Origin: JASJBU01 sp963797085
GTDB lineage: Bacteria > Pseudomonadota > Gammaproteobacteria > Chromatiales > Chromatiaceae
Assembly: GCA_963797085.1 (NCBI GenBank)
Contig: CAWCOA010000026.1
Location: 62,001-126,000 of the forward strand
DNA: 64,000 nt
Direction: 5' to 3'
Part shown: one piece after another, positions 20,901 to 28,599 of the stretch
Position numbering within the stretch: position 1 is the stretch's first letter
How the letters are laid out: each line of letters opens with the position of its first letter
Translations under genes and position numbers: made by a program
Notes under the pieces: model-generated
Seen by the model: only the letters and a program-made list of their open reading frames with translations
Database searches by the model: none
What the model was told of the DNA's origin: nothing

Positions 20901-21675
20901 AACACGGAACAGCAGATCGCCGGTCACGCCATTGACGATTGAACGAGATCACGGGAATCAGCTTCACCTTCAACTTCCAATTCACCGAAGGTGGCGTTCT
21001 CATCGTCCCAGGATGCCTCTGTGATAACGGGTACGCCATCAGTTGCATCGTCGCCATCGTCATCATCATCGTCGTCATCGTCGCTGTCAGCCGCAGCAGC
21101 GCAGCCACATTCAGACTGGCCAGCAGTGCATTGGTATCGACTTCGCCAACGCCAGCTGTGGTGTTCCAATCGAGCGGAATCTCCTGACACTCTGCACTGT
21201 CGTGGTTTTCGGCAGCGGTAATATCAGGCAGGGTCGGGTGAGAAAATCGAATGAACTGCTACCGGTGGACTCTGACAGGTTGGTGGTTTTCCAGACTGGT
21301 GCCGTCGTCCAGGCTGATAGAGGCATAGACATCACGCTTGCCATGGCCCTGGAAGCCGTCCGCACCTTCGACGCCCAGCACGGGACCGAAGACGTAGACA
21401 CTGACGAGAGGCTTGGCAGTTGTCTGAATGTAAGTAGTCTGCTCATCAATTGTCACATATTCGATTGCATCGAGCAGTTCACCAGAGGCCGCTTGCGCGG
21501 GCACACGGAAATTCATCGCTCTGATGAACGCATGTTCGCCATGAGACGGACAATTATATAGGTCCTGCTCTTGTTGCGACATGTCGCGTTGTATAATTAC
21601 GCCGTCATCTGCAAACAACGGTGCACTCACTAGAGTGAGCGCAGCCATTTGCACGGCTAGTGTTTTGAGTTTCAT
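17949..21675 (-). pseudogene. Large secreted surface protein, broken by many frameshifts
   Basis: AAGGAG precedes the ATG at 21675, then a signal peptide (MKLKTLAVQMAALTLVSAPLFA). Protein-like sequence then continues for 3.7 kb but changes frame roughly every 250-500 bases. Blocks in order include SVYVFGPVLGVEGADGF, an Asp run DSDDDDDDDDDGDD, FRVRADRDGEFERDRNVP, WYSYIPWDEFDTVDC, DIPLGPQG, RPRLNVSPRDTDDDGIADD, AWIVMVSEEDKGLGRFGF, DTFYLSFAMGD, LCMLSSINLSGLTPFEC, FHIVYETGDNTTVAMGEGEP and FRRVWWLDDYLLSDAYDL. The repaired product would be about 1,200 aa, Cys- and Asp-rich, calcium-binding in style. It resembles the exported 'choice-of-anchor' proteins, which is an impression rather than a match. 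Whether this is decay or poor assembly is unresolved. Confidence 0.6.
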
Positions 21676-21724
21676 GGTTAAGATCTCTCCTTGGGTTAGA
21701 TCCTGGGAGTTATAGGTTTTTGGT

Positions 21725-21826
21725 TCAAGGAGTAAGTGCTGTGACAGTGATTTGACCTTCCTCCGGCCTGAACTGTTGCGCACCTACGCTCAGTCTCTTT
21801 TTGGTGTTCACCTCCTTTGCAGTCAT
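21725..21826 (-). CDS. Possible 33-aa leader peptide upstream of the surface-protein gene
   Basis: An ATG at 21826, behind a GGAGGG sequence about 12 bases upstream, opens a 33-codon frame (MTAKEVNTKKRLSVGAQQFR..., ending TALTP). It stops 49 bases before the surface-protein ATG. It is short and without homologous copies in the window, so it could be chance. A second strong AAGGAGG lies inside it, before a GTG in the same frame. Confidence 0.25.
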   Translation of the reverse strand: MTAKEVNTKKRLSVGAQQFRPEEGQITVTALTP

Positions 21827-22201
21827 TGTTTTTATCAATCCCTCCTCAGGAAAGCGTCAAAAAAGACGTGTCTGTTTAATAAAAATTGTAACCCTTTGTT
21901 CTTCGGCTGTTTTTATTATCTAAAACCCTATTAACTGGGAATTTCTGACCAATCGAGGGCAAATATACACCAAAGCCAAATCGAATATAGCTAGGTAAAA
22001 CCCTATGAACCCTTCATTTTTTTGATGCAGGTCATTTTCCAACCCTGGTAATTCGGCCTGGAAGTGCTAGCAAAACGCACAGGGATGTTCAATTCCAGCC
22101 AAGCTCCGGCAGCGAATGACAGATGAATATAGTTGCGGGTGAGAACAGGAGGGATTTCAGGTAAATCAAGGCCTTGCTGTCAGCTCACTTGACACCGGTT
22201 T
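21827..22201. other. AT-rich upstream region of the surface-protein gene
   Basis: About 370 bases of comparatively AT-rich DNA carrying the presumed promoter of the minus-strand surface-protein gene. No gene or named riboswitch fold was recognised. Confidence 0.5.
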
Positions 22202-22229
22202 GACCTGCCGCCGGCAATGGCGGCAGGTC
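22202..22229. terminator. Perfect 11-bp hairpin beside the MITE
   Basis: GACCTGCCGCC / GGCGGCAGGTC with a 6-base loop, four bases before the MITE copy at 22234. Without a clear T run on either strand, its role as a terminator is unproven. Confidence 0.45.
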
Positions 22230-22233
22230 GTTC

Positions 22234-22474
22234 AACCTAGATTCCTCAGTTGACCGCTCCATTCTAAGGCTAAGGTCTTATTTTGAGGGGTTTATTTACC
22301 TATAAGCCCATTCACTCACCGAGTGAATCACGCTACGCCGCGAATTGCACGTTTACGACAGCGCATGACTGCGTTGCAACTCATTGGAATAGAATGACTA
22401 TTCCGCATCGTTGCGCCTTGCCCTGCGCCGCCGTACACGCACACTTTACTCCGTCCAACTGAGGATTCTAGGTT
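22234..22474 (+). mobile_element. MITE-like element, copy A
   Basis: 241 bp with imperfect terminal inverted repeats (AACCTAGATTCCTCAGTTG... and ...CCAACTGAGGATTCTAGGTT). It carries the internal core GCGTTGCAACTC-TTGGAATAGAATGACTATTCC-TTGCGCCTTGC. Copy B at 24423-24661 is the same element in the opposite orientation and aligns over its full length. There is no coding capacity, so movement would need a transposase elsewhere. It lies 10 bp beyond the barrel gene stop. Confidence 0.85.
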
Positions 22475-22483
22475 AAAGCGCTG

Positions 22484-23728
22484 TCAGAGTACCAGCTTGG
22501 CTTTGAAGGAGATCAGGAAAAGATTTCTCTCGTATTCATTCTCATTCAGGTTTTCATTCGAGTCGTTACTGATATGACTGTAACCGGCGGAGAAAAGTAT
22601 TTTCGGGCTCATGTAGTAGTTGAGCCCGATACCATATGAATTGATCGAATCTTCCCGTGTAGCATCCTGGTAGTCCGCCTCGCCATGGCTATAGCTGATA
22701 TAACCGACATAATCGGTAAACATCCGTTTATCCAACTGGAGTTTGAGGTTGGTATAGAGATAGCCCGAAGCATCTTCCTGGGTGGTCTCGCTCAAGGTAC
22801 GGCTCAGATTACCCGTCAATTTGTAGGACTCCGCCGGATACCAGCGCAGATTGACGCCCACATTGGGTTCAGTCACCGTGTCGAACCCGGAATAATCGTA
22901 ATCCTGCGAGAGCAGCCCGGCGTAGGCCTCGATGCGGTCTTTCTTGCCGAATTCCTTGATGATGCCCGCCGCCACCGAGTATCCGCTGGAGTCCCGGCTG
23001 AATCCATTCTGCTCCAGGTCGTAATCACGCTCGTTGAGCAGCCCCTGAACAAACAGCTTGGTCTGTTTGTCGTAGTCTTTAGTCACTCGCAGGCCCAGTC
23101 CGGTGTGAACCCTGTCCCGGTCATCATTGAACAGACCGCCGACATTATCGAAATCCAGGTTTTCATAGGTCAGGCCCAACCTGATCACATAATCCGCCAG
23201 CATGTGTCTGCCGCCGAGCTGCAAGCTCTGCACATTGTAAGTGGTGGGTTCATCTGTGCTCTGCGCACTCTCCTTGGAATCCCGGCTTTCATGCTTTTTG
23301 TTGTAGCCGGCCCCGCCGAACAGGCTGGTGGCCGCGCTAACCTCATATCTGCCACTGGCCTCAAGCCAGTAGTCTTTGTAATTTTCATCGGTGTTGTCGG
23401 TGTAGTAGCCCAGGTTCGCCCCGCCATCGAGCTTCAAGCTATGCCTGTCCCACCTGGAGTTGATCTTGAGTGTCGGCGAGACAATCGTGACGACATCGGA
23501 CTCCTTTGCCGTCTTGGTGGCATAGATGTTGTCATCATGATAAGCCGTGATCTGTATTTCAGGCACTATATAAAAGGAGTCTGTGTAATAACCAGGCTTG
23601 CTGGTCGCGTCCGACTCACTGGCTGCGTCTTCAGCTGCCCAAACAGCCGAAAAAGCAACACCCGCCGTAAAGCAGAGCAAAGTAGAGAAAATTATTCTAA
23701 GTGCTTTGATCCTGTCGATTTTATTCAT
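22484..23728 (-). CDS. Outer-membrane beta-barrel protein (BBP2/EpsL-like)
   Basis: 414 aa. Signal peptide (ALRIIFSTLLCFTAGVAFSAVWA), a short acidic linker, then alternating amphipathic strands of a barrel: FYIVPEIQITAYHDDNIYATKTAKESDVV, LKLDGGANLGYYTDNTDENYKDYWLEASGRYE, LGLGLRVTKDYD, through to ERNLFLISFKAKLVL, with a hydrophobic C-terminal strand as BAM substrates have. The DDNIY...DVV.IVSPTLKI opening is typical of BBP2-type barrels, several of which sit in exopolysaccharide loci and are thought to pass polymer through the outer membrane. ugd lies 0.9 kb upstream. The frame is intact; the gene is bracketed by two inverted MITE copies together with the next secreted protein. Confidence 0.8.
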   Translation of the reverse strand: MNKIDRIKALRIIFSTLLCFTAGVAFSAVWAAEDAASESDATSKPGYYTDSFYIVPEIQITAYHDDNIYATKTAKESDVVTIVSPTLKINSRWDRHSLKLDGGANLGYYTDNTDENYKDYWLEASGRYEVSAATSLFGGAGYNKKHESRDSKESAQSTDEPTTYNVQSLQLGGRHMLADYVIRLGLTYENLDFDNVGGLFNDDRDRVHTGLGLRVTKDYDKQTKLFVQGLLNERDYDLEQNGFSRDSSGYSVAAGIIKEFGKKDRIEAYAGLLSQDYDYSGFDTVTEPNVGVNLRWYPAESYKLTGNLSRTLSETTQEDASGYLYTNLKLQLDKRMFTDYVGYISYSHGEADYQDATREDSINSYGIGLNYYMSPKILFSAGYSHISNDSNENLNENEYERNLFLISFKAKLVL

Positions 23729-24004
23729 TTTCGATAACCTGACGTCTTCCCAATAGAGTTATGACTTTTATTCTGAGCCCGGCAGACTCAGCCTGTGACT
23801 ATACACCCCAGAGCGAAATCTCCCTATATTCAAGATGTAATAGCATTTCCGTAACAACTTGAAACAATTGGACTACAAATTGATAACACCAGGGAAATCC
23901 CGAAGAAATAAGTAATGACTAAAGTAGCTGACAGATGAAGGCGAAACGTAAACAAGGAAAGACGATTTCCTCATCAAATTGTTAATTACAAAGAGGAATA
24001 TCCC

Positions 24005-24367
24005 ATGAAAAAGACCATCCTGAAAACTACCGTACTTGCCGCTATCGCGTCCCTGGCCATGAGTGGCTACACCTGGGCCCATCATCCGTCAGAAGAGATG
24101 AACCCGAATTTTGACACGATTGATGAAAATATCAGTGACATCCACAACACGGTTATGGATGCCATGTTAGAAGATGCGGAAGACGATTCCTTGATGGCCA
24201 GCACATCACAAGGCATGGACGGCGGGGCACCTACTGTAGCGGAAGGGGATGGCGCCAACGCCAGTCAGAGTTCTGCACAAGCTGCAGCTCAAACTGATTC
24301 TCAAGTAGTCAGCGCACCAGGACCTGGAAGCAGTAGCGCCACTCGAGGAAGCGCCGGCGGCCGTTAA
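24005..24367 (+). CDS. Small secreted Ala/Ser/Gly-rich protein
   Basis: 120 aa. Signal peptide MKKTILKTTVLAAIASLAMSGYTWAHH; acidic middle part (FDTIDENISDIHNTVMDAMLEDAEDD); low-complexity Ser/Ala/Gln region and a tail SSSATRGSAGGR. I do not recognise a family. The Gly/Arg end recalls the tails of the cassette proteins at 12.6 and 15.7 kb. AGAGGA lies about 7 bases before the ATG and a strong terminator follows the stop, so it is a free-standing expressed gene. It is divergent from the barrel protein gene (276-base gap) and may share its control. Confidence 0.65.
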   Translation: MKKTILKTTVLAAIASLAMSGYTWAHHPSEEMNPNFDTIDENISDIHNTVMDAMLEDAEDDSLMASTSQGMDGGAPTVAEGDGANASQSSAQAAAQTDSQVVSAPGPGSSSATRGSAGGR

Positions 24368-24388
24368 GCGGTTAGCTTTCCGAGGGTA

Positions 24389-24420
24389 AAACAGGGCGCC
24401 ACGGGCGCCCTGTTTCTTTT
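24389..24420 (+). terminator. Rho-independent terminator
   Basis: A 12-bp stem AAACAGGGCGCC / GGCGCCCTGTTT with an ACG loop, followed by a T-rich run, directly after the small secreted protein gene. Confidence 0.9.
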
Positions 24421-24422
24421 AC

Positions 24423-24661
24423 CCTAGAATCCGCAGTTGGACGGGTTGAAGGGTGCGTCCACTGGGGTGCAGAGCAAGGCGCAAGGACGAGGAATAGTTA
24501 TTCTATTCCAAGGAGTTGCAACGCAGCACTGCGCCGCTGTGGGCGTGTCATTCAGCCCGTAGCGTGATTCACCCAGCAGGTGAGTAGCCCTATCAATGTA
24601 ATTACACATTCAATCAACCTGTTACTTTCAGAATGGAGTGGTCAACTGCGGTTTCTAGGTT
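24423..24661 (-). mobile_element. MITE-like element, copy B (inverted)
   Basis: About 239 bp; its reverse complement aligns end to end with copy A (22234-22474), including AACC(T)AGAA termini, CAGTTGACC-CTCCATTCT, GTGAATCACGCTACG and GCGTTGCAACTC-TTGGAATAGAAT-ACTATTCC. It ends 6 bp before the ugd stop. Together with copy A it encloses the barrel and small secreted genes as a possible composite unit. Confidence 0.85.
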
Positions 24662-24667
24662 TACAGT

Positions 24668-25993
24668 TCAATCACCCCGGCCAATCGCATAGTAGCTGAA
24701 GCCATCCCGGCTCAGCAGAGCCGGATCATAGATGTTGCGCCCGTCGAAGATCACCGGCTGTTTAAGCATCTGCTTGATCTTGGCAAAATCAGGGCTGCGA
24801 AACAGCTGCCATTCGGTAACCACGATCAACGCATCCGCCCCTTCCAGGGTCTCGATCTGGTTCTCGCAGTAGGTCAGGTCCGGCCGTTCCCCATAGATGC
24901 GCCGGCACTCGTCCATCGCCTCCGGGTCATAGGCCCGTACACTGGCGCCGGCCTCCCATAACGCCTCCATAAGCATCCGACTCGGCGCTTCACGCATATC
25001 ATCCGTGTTCGGTTTGAAGGCCAGCCCCCAGAGCGCGAAGGTCTTGCCCTGCAGATCACCATCAAAGTGCCTGTGGACCTTGTTGAAGATCACCTGCTTC
25101 TGACGGGCGTTGACCGCTTCAACCGCAGTCAGCAACTGGGCATCGTAGCCTACCTCGTGGGCGGTGCGCTCCAGAGCGCTCACATCCTTGGGGAAACAGG
25201 AGCCGCCATAACCGCAACCGGGGTAGATGAAGGAATAACCGATGCGGCTGTCGGAACCGATACCATGACGCACCTGCTCGATATCGGCGCCTAATCGTTC
25301 GGCGAGATTGGACAGCTCGTTCATGAAACTGATCTTGGTGGCCAGCATGGCGTTGGCGGCGTATTTGGTCAACTCCGCCGAGCGGATATCCATGGCGACC
25401 AGGCGGTCATGATTGCGGTTGAAGGGGGCATAGAGCGCCCGCAACAACTCGGTGGTGCGCGGGTTATCGGTGCCGATGACAATGCGATCCGGTTTCATGA
25501 AATCGTCCAGCGCGGCGCCTTCCTTGAGAAACTCGGGATTGGAGACCACGTCGAACTCGACTTTCCGATCCAGCTGCCCAAGGGTCTCCAGAATTTTCCC
25601 GCGAACCTTATCGGCAGTGCCTACCGGCACCGTTGACTTGTCCACCACGACGCGATAATCAGCCATGTGGGTGGCGATCGTTTCGGCAACGGCCAGCACA
25701 TACTGCAGGTCAGCGGAACCATCTTCATCCGGCGGCGTTCCCACCGCGATGAACTGAAACAGGCCGTGCTTGACCGCCGCTTCGGCATCCGTGGTAAAAC
25801 GCAGTCGTCCCTCCTTGGCGTTGCGCGCCACCATCTGGTCCAGGCCGGGCTCATAGATCGGCATTTGACCCGCGTTCAACATGTCGATCTTGTGGCTGTC
25901 CACATCCATGCAGACGACTTCATTACCCACTTCCGCCAGACATGCGCCAGTAACCAGACCCACGTAACCTGACCCGAAAACAGTGACTTTCAT
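24668..25993 (-). CDS. ugd: UDP-glucose 6-dehydrogenase
   Basis: Cytoplasmic NAD-dependent oxidation of UDP-glucose to UDP-glucuronate, a precursor for surface polysaccharides. 441 aa. Rossmann start MKVTVFGSGYVGLVTGACLAEVG; DKSTVPVGTADKVR; NPEFLKEGAALDDFMKPDRIVIG; catalytic Cys in GCGYGGSCFPKDVSAL; GLAFKPNTDDMREAPS; C-terminal UDP-binding domain. Intact and of normal length. It stands alone, about 15 kb before the glycan island it could feed. GDP-mannose dehydrogenase shares the fold, but the motif details favour UDP-glucose. Confidence 0.93.
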   Translation of the reverse strand: MKVTVFGSGYVGLVTGACLAEVGNEVVCMDVDSHKIDMLNAGQMPIYEPGLDQMVARNAKEGRLRFTTDAEAAVKHGLFQFIAVGTPPDEDGSADLQYVLAVAETIATHMADYRVVVDKSTVPVGTADKVRGKILETLGQLDRKVEFDVVSNPEFLKEGAALDDFMKPDRIVIGTDNPRTTELLRALYAPFNRNHDRLVAMDIRSAELTKYAANAMLATKISFMNELSNLAERLGADIEQVRHGIGSDSRIGYSFIYPGCGYGGSCFPKDVSALERTAHEVGYDAQLLTAVEAVNARQKQVIFNKVHRHFDGDLQGKTFALWGLAFKPNTDDMREAPSRMLMEALWEAGASVRAYDPEAMDECRRIYGERPDLTYCENQIETLEGADALIVVTEWQLFRSPDFAKIKQMLKQPVIFDGRNIYDPALLSRDGFSYYAIGRGD

Positions 25994-26099
25994 AGTTTTT
26001 CCCTGCGAATGATTATTGAATTGCGCTTCAACTGGTTGAAATCAGGCGCATGATACAAAGATTGAATCCCCAACTCCATGGCCGATCTACACTATTGCG

Positions 26100-26798
26100 T
26101 CAGTACTGCGGATTTATTGATGGTTCGATGAGCTTCTGTATCTCCTCGAGCAGTTCATCCGGCTCCTTACCCGCCGGCAGAATAGGTGGGTAAGGGGTGA
26201 TTCGTGCATACGAACGCAACAGCACCGACGAAACCACATGTCCCTGTCGCCGCACACCGGTGATGCGCATCGGCACCAGGGGCGCCCCGGTATGCATGGA
26301 AAGCCTGGCGGCCCCCGCCTTGAGCTTCCGCGGTGGATCGCTGTCAAGGTGGATCTTGCCATGGGGGAACAGGGCCACCACCTCGCCATTGCGCAAGGCC
26401 CTGAAGGCGGCCCGCATGGCCTTTTCCGGTGAGCGCTGCCGATCCACCGGGATACAGCCCGCCGCACGAAACAGCCACTGCAGGCCGAAGCGCTCATACT
26501 GCTCCCGGGCGATGAGAAACCGCAAGGGTCGGTTGCTGGAAGCTACCATCAGCATCGGATCGAGCCCGGAGATATGATTGGAGACGAGAATTGCCGGACC
26601 GGTCTCGGGGATCTCCAGATGCACCGGCGGAAGCCGGTGATAGTGACGGCAAAAGAGCCGGATGAAGCCGTCCAGCCCATTCAACCAGCCAGCGCCCCAG
26701 TCCACGGCATTCGCCGCGCGGCAGCGTCGGCCGAGCACGAAGAGCAGAAGACCGCATCCAGCCGCCAATAACAGAAAAAGAGAAAAATCGTCACTCAC
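26100..26798 (-). CDS. 1-acyl-sn-glycerol-3-phosphate acyltransferase family protein
   Basis: PlsC-type membrane acyltransferase, 232 aa. N-terminal hydrophobic segment (FSLFLLLAAGCGLLLFVLG), then ILVSNHISGLDPMLM with the HX4D catalytic pair, GCIPVDRQRSPEKAMRAA, and VALFPHGKIHLD where most relatives have FPEGTRS. It may therefore be a PlsC-like paralogue acting on lysophospholipid or another acceptor. It is the last gene of the rluD-pgeF-ACT-def series on this strand (13-base gap after def). Confidence 0.82.
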   Translation of the reverse strand: MSDDFSLFLLLAAGCGLLLFVLGRRCRAANAVDWGAGWLNGLDGFIRLFCRHYHRLPPVHLEIPETGPAILVSNHISGLDPMLMVASSNRPLRFLIAREQYERFGLQWLFRAAGCIPVDRQRSPEKAMRAAFRALRNGEVVALFPHGKIHLDSDPPRKLKAGAARLSMHTGAPLVPMRITGVRRQGHVVSSVLLRSYARITPYPPILPAGKEPDELLEEIQKLIEPSINPQY

Positions 26799-26811
26799 GA
26801 TTCAAGCCGAG

Positions 26812-27339
26812 TCAGTTGCGCTTCTTTTTGCCGCCTTTCTGGTAGACCTTGCGCTGAAACAGGTCGGTGCGCCGGCTCACCAGGCGGTCGACGAACAACA
26901 TGCCGTCCAGGTGGTCCACCTCATGCTGCAGGGCGCGCGCTTCATAACCTTCCATCTCGAAATGATGCAGCTCGCCCGCCGGATCCTGGGCGGTCAACTT
27001 GATGCGTTCCGCGCGGATCACGTTGCCGGTGTAGTCCGGGACCGAGAGACAGCCCTCGCGCCCCAGCTCGAACCCCTCCCAGTCGGTGATCTCGGGGTTC
27101 ACCAGGACCAGACGACCGTGGTTGGGCACGGGTTTGCGTGTCGTTGAGCAGTCAATGATAACCACCCGCTGCAAACGGCCAACCTGAGGCGCGGCAATGC
27201 CCACCGCCGCCGGCCCGTTGAGCCTGGTCTCCTCCAGATCAGCGATAAATTGGGTCAGATCGTCATCAAAATGCTCGACCGGCTCGGAGACCTCTTTCAA
27301 GCGCGCATCCGGCAGCTTCAATATCTCGAGAATTGCCAT
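26812..27339 (-). CDS. def: Peptide deformylase
   Basis: Metalloenzyme removing the N-formyl group from nascent proteins. 175 aa. Motif 1 is AVGIAAPQVG (the first Gly of the common GxGxAAPQ is Ala here), motif 2 EGCLSVP with the metal-binding Cys, motif 3 QHEVDHLDG with two metal His and the catalytic Glu. It ends in a Lys-rich tail (KVYQKGGKKKRN). It is four bases after the ACT-domain gene, not with fmt, so a second def may exist elsewhere in the genome. Confidence 0.93.
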   Translation of the reverse strand: MAILEILKLPDARLKEVSEPVEHFDDDLTQFIADLEETRLNGPAAVGIAAPQVGRLQRVVIIDCSTTRKPVPNHGRLVLVNPEITDWEGFELGREGCLSVPDYTGNVIRAERIKLTAQDPAGELHHFEMEGYEARALQHEVDHLDGMLFVDRLVSRRTDLFQRKVYQKGGKKKRN

Positions 27340-27343
27340 AGAC

Positions 27344-27856
27344 TCAGCCGATCAGGGTCTCGATAGGTGAAATATTGGCCTCGATGTCAGCGTCCTTGGC
27401 GGCTTCCAGAGCCCCTTCCAAGGATTCCAGCGTCGCCTCTGCATAGCCCTGTATCGTCATGATATAGACCGGCTGCTCGCTGCTGCCGACCACGTCTGAC
27501 TCCAGCTCGAGGATATTGAAGCCCTCCGCCGCCAAGGCCCCGGTCACCCGCGCCACGATCCCGGCGCGGTCGGCGCCGACCACCCGCACCTGATAATTCG
27601 GCACCCGGTGCTGATGCAGAGCGCCGCGAATCGGGTCCAGGTGGAACTGCAGCTGCAACTTTTCAGCCACCGGCTCGATCAAGTCGAGCATCGATGCCTG
27701 GTCATTACTGACCATCAGCATGATGGTGAAATTGCCCCCGAGGCGTAGCATGGAGGTCTCCCCCAGGGTACAGCCCCCCTTGTACAGCACCTCAGTCACC
27801 TGGGCCACGATACCCGGCTGGTCTTCACCCACCAGGGTCAACATTTGCCAATCCAT
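27344..27856 (-). CDS. GcvR-like protein with two ACT domains
   Basis: About 170 aa made of two ACT domains: WQMLTLVGEDQPGIVAQVTEVLYKGGC (residues ~3-80) and YQVRVVGADRAGIVARVTGALAAEGFNI (~90-165). This is the format of GcvR, which controls the glycine-cleavage operon through GcvA, and of related amino-acid-sensing proteins. The start at MDWQML (27856) is chosen because a strong GGAGG sits 10 bases upstream; an ATG nine bases earlier abuts that sequence too closely. It overlaps the pgeF stop region, so translation is probably coupled. Confidence 0.8.
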   Translation of the reverse strand: MDWQMLTLVGEDQPGIVAQVTEVLYKGGCTLGETSMLRLGGNFTIMLMVSNDQASMLDLIEPVAEKLQLQFHLDPIRGALHQHRVPNYQVRVVGADRAGIVARVTGALAAEGFNILELESDVVGSSEQPVYIMTIQGYAEATLESLEGALEAAKDADIEANISPIETLIG

Positions 27857-27861
27857 CAGGA

Positions 27862-28599
27862 TCATTCCTCCGGTTCAAGCCAGATCAGCGAAACCATGCG
27901 TCCCGTGACGCCATCCCGCCGATAGGAAAAAAAACGTTCTCGGTCGGTCACTGTACAGTATTCTCCGCCGCCAACGAACCCCACACCCAGCCTATCGAGC
28001 CGCTGCCGGGCCAGGCTGTAGATATCCGCCAGCCAGCGACCGGCGCCATTGGGAGTGAAGGCCGTTTGCGCGCCGCTGACCTGTGCAACGAAGGCTTGCC
28101 GAACCTCCTCACCAACCTCGAAGGCGCCGGGACCAATAGCCGGACCCAGCCAGACCAGAAGATCTGCCGTGGGACCGTCAAACTTGGCAATGGCTGCTTC
28201 GATAACGCCGGCCGCCAGACCCCGCCAGCCGGCATGTACGGCGCAGACCCGGTCTCCCCGGCGGTTGCAGATCAACAGCGGAAGGCAATCGGCGGTCATC
28301 ACCGCGCAGACCTGCCAGGGTTGCCGGGTACAAATCGCGTCCGCCTCGCAACCCGGTCCGGCCTGCTCGGCCGTTGCCACCCGACAGCCATGCACCTGGG
28401 TCAACCAGTGGGGTTCTACCGGCAATCCCAGCTGTTCCCGCAGCATGGCCCGGTTGCTCGCCACTGCCCGTGGATTGTCACCCACATGAGCGCCGAGATT
28501 CAGACTCGCATAGGGCCCCTGGCTGATCCCGCCCGCGCGGGTTGTGCTCACCGCTTTTACCCAGGGGGGCGCAGGCCACTGCGGCTTCAGCAGGTTCAT
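27862..28599 (-). CDS. pgeF: YfiH/PgeF family peptidoglycan-editing or purine nucleoside phosphorylase-like protein
   Basis: 245 aa, cytoplasmic, formerly called multicopper polyphenol oxidase. Conserved blocks: STTRAGGISQGPYASLNLGAHVGD, QVHGCRVA, VMTADCLPLLICNRRG (metal Cys), CAVHAGWRGLAAGVIEAA (metal His) and RFFSYRRDGVTGRMVSLIWL at the C-terminus. Family members have been assigned peptidoglycan amino-acid editing or purine nucleoside phosphorolysis. It overlaps the rluD end by four bases (ATGA), the conserved rluD-pgeF pairing. Confidence 0.92.
   Translation of the reverse strand: MNLLKPQWPAPPWVKAVSTTRAGGISQGPYASLNLGAHVGDNPRAVASNRAMLREQLGLPVEPHWLTQVHGCRVATAEQAGPGCEADAICTRQPWQVCAVMTADCLPLLICNRRGDRVCAVHAGWRGLAAGVIEAAIAKFDGPTADLLVWLGPAIGPGAFEVGEEVRQAFVAQVSGAQTAFTPNGAGRWLADIYSLARQRLDRLGVGFVGGGEYCTVTDRERFFSYRRDGVTGRMVSLIWLEPEE

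Noticed and set aside
22685..23737. 350-codon open frame antisense to the barrel gene
   Set aside because: The minus-strand frame has signal peptide and barrel strands; the + frame is its mirror.
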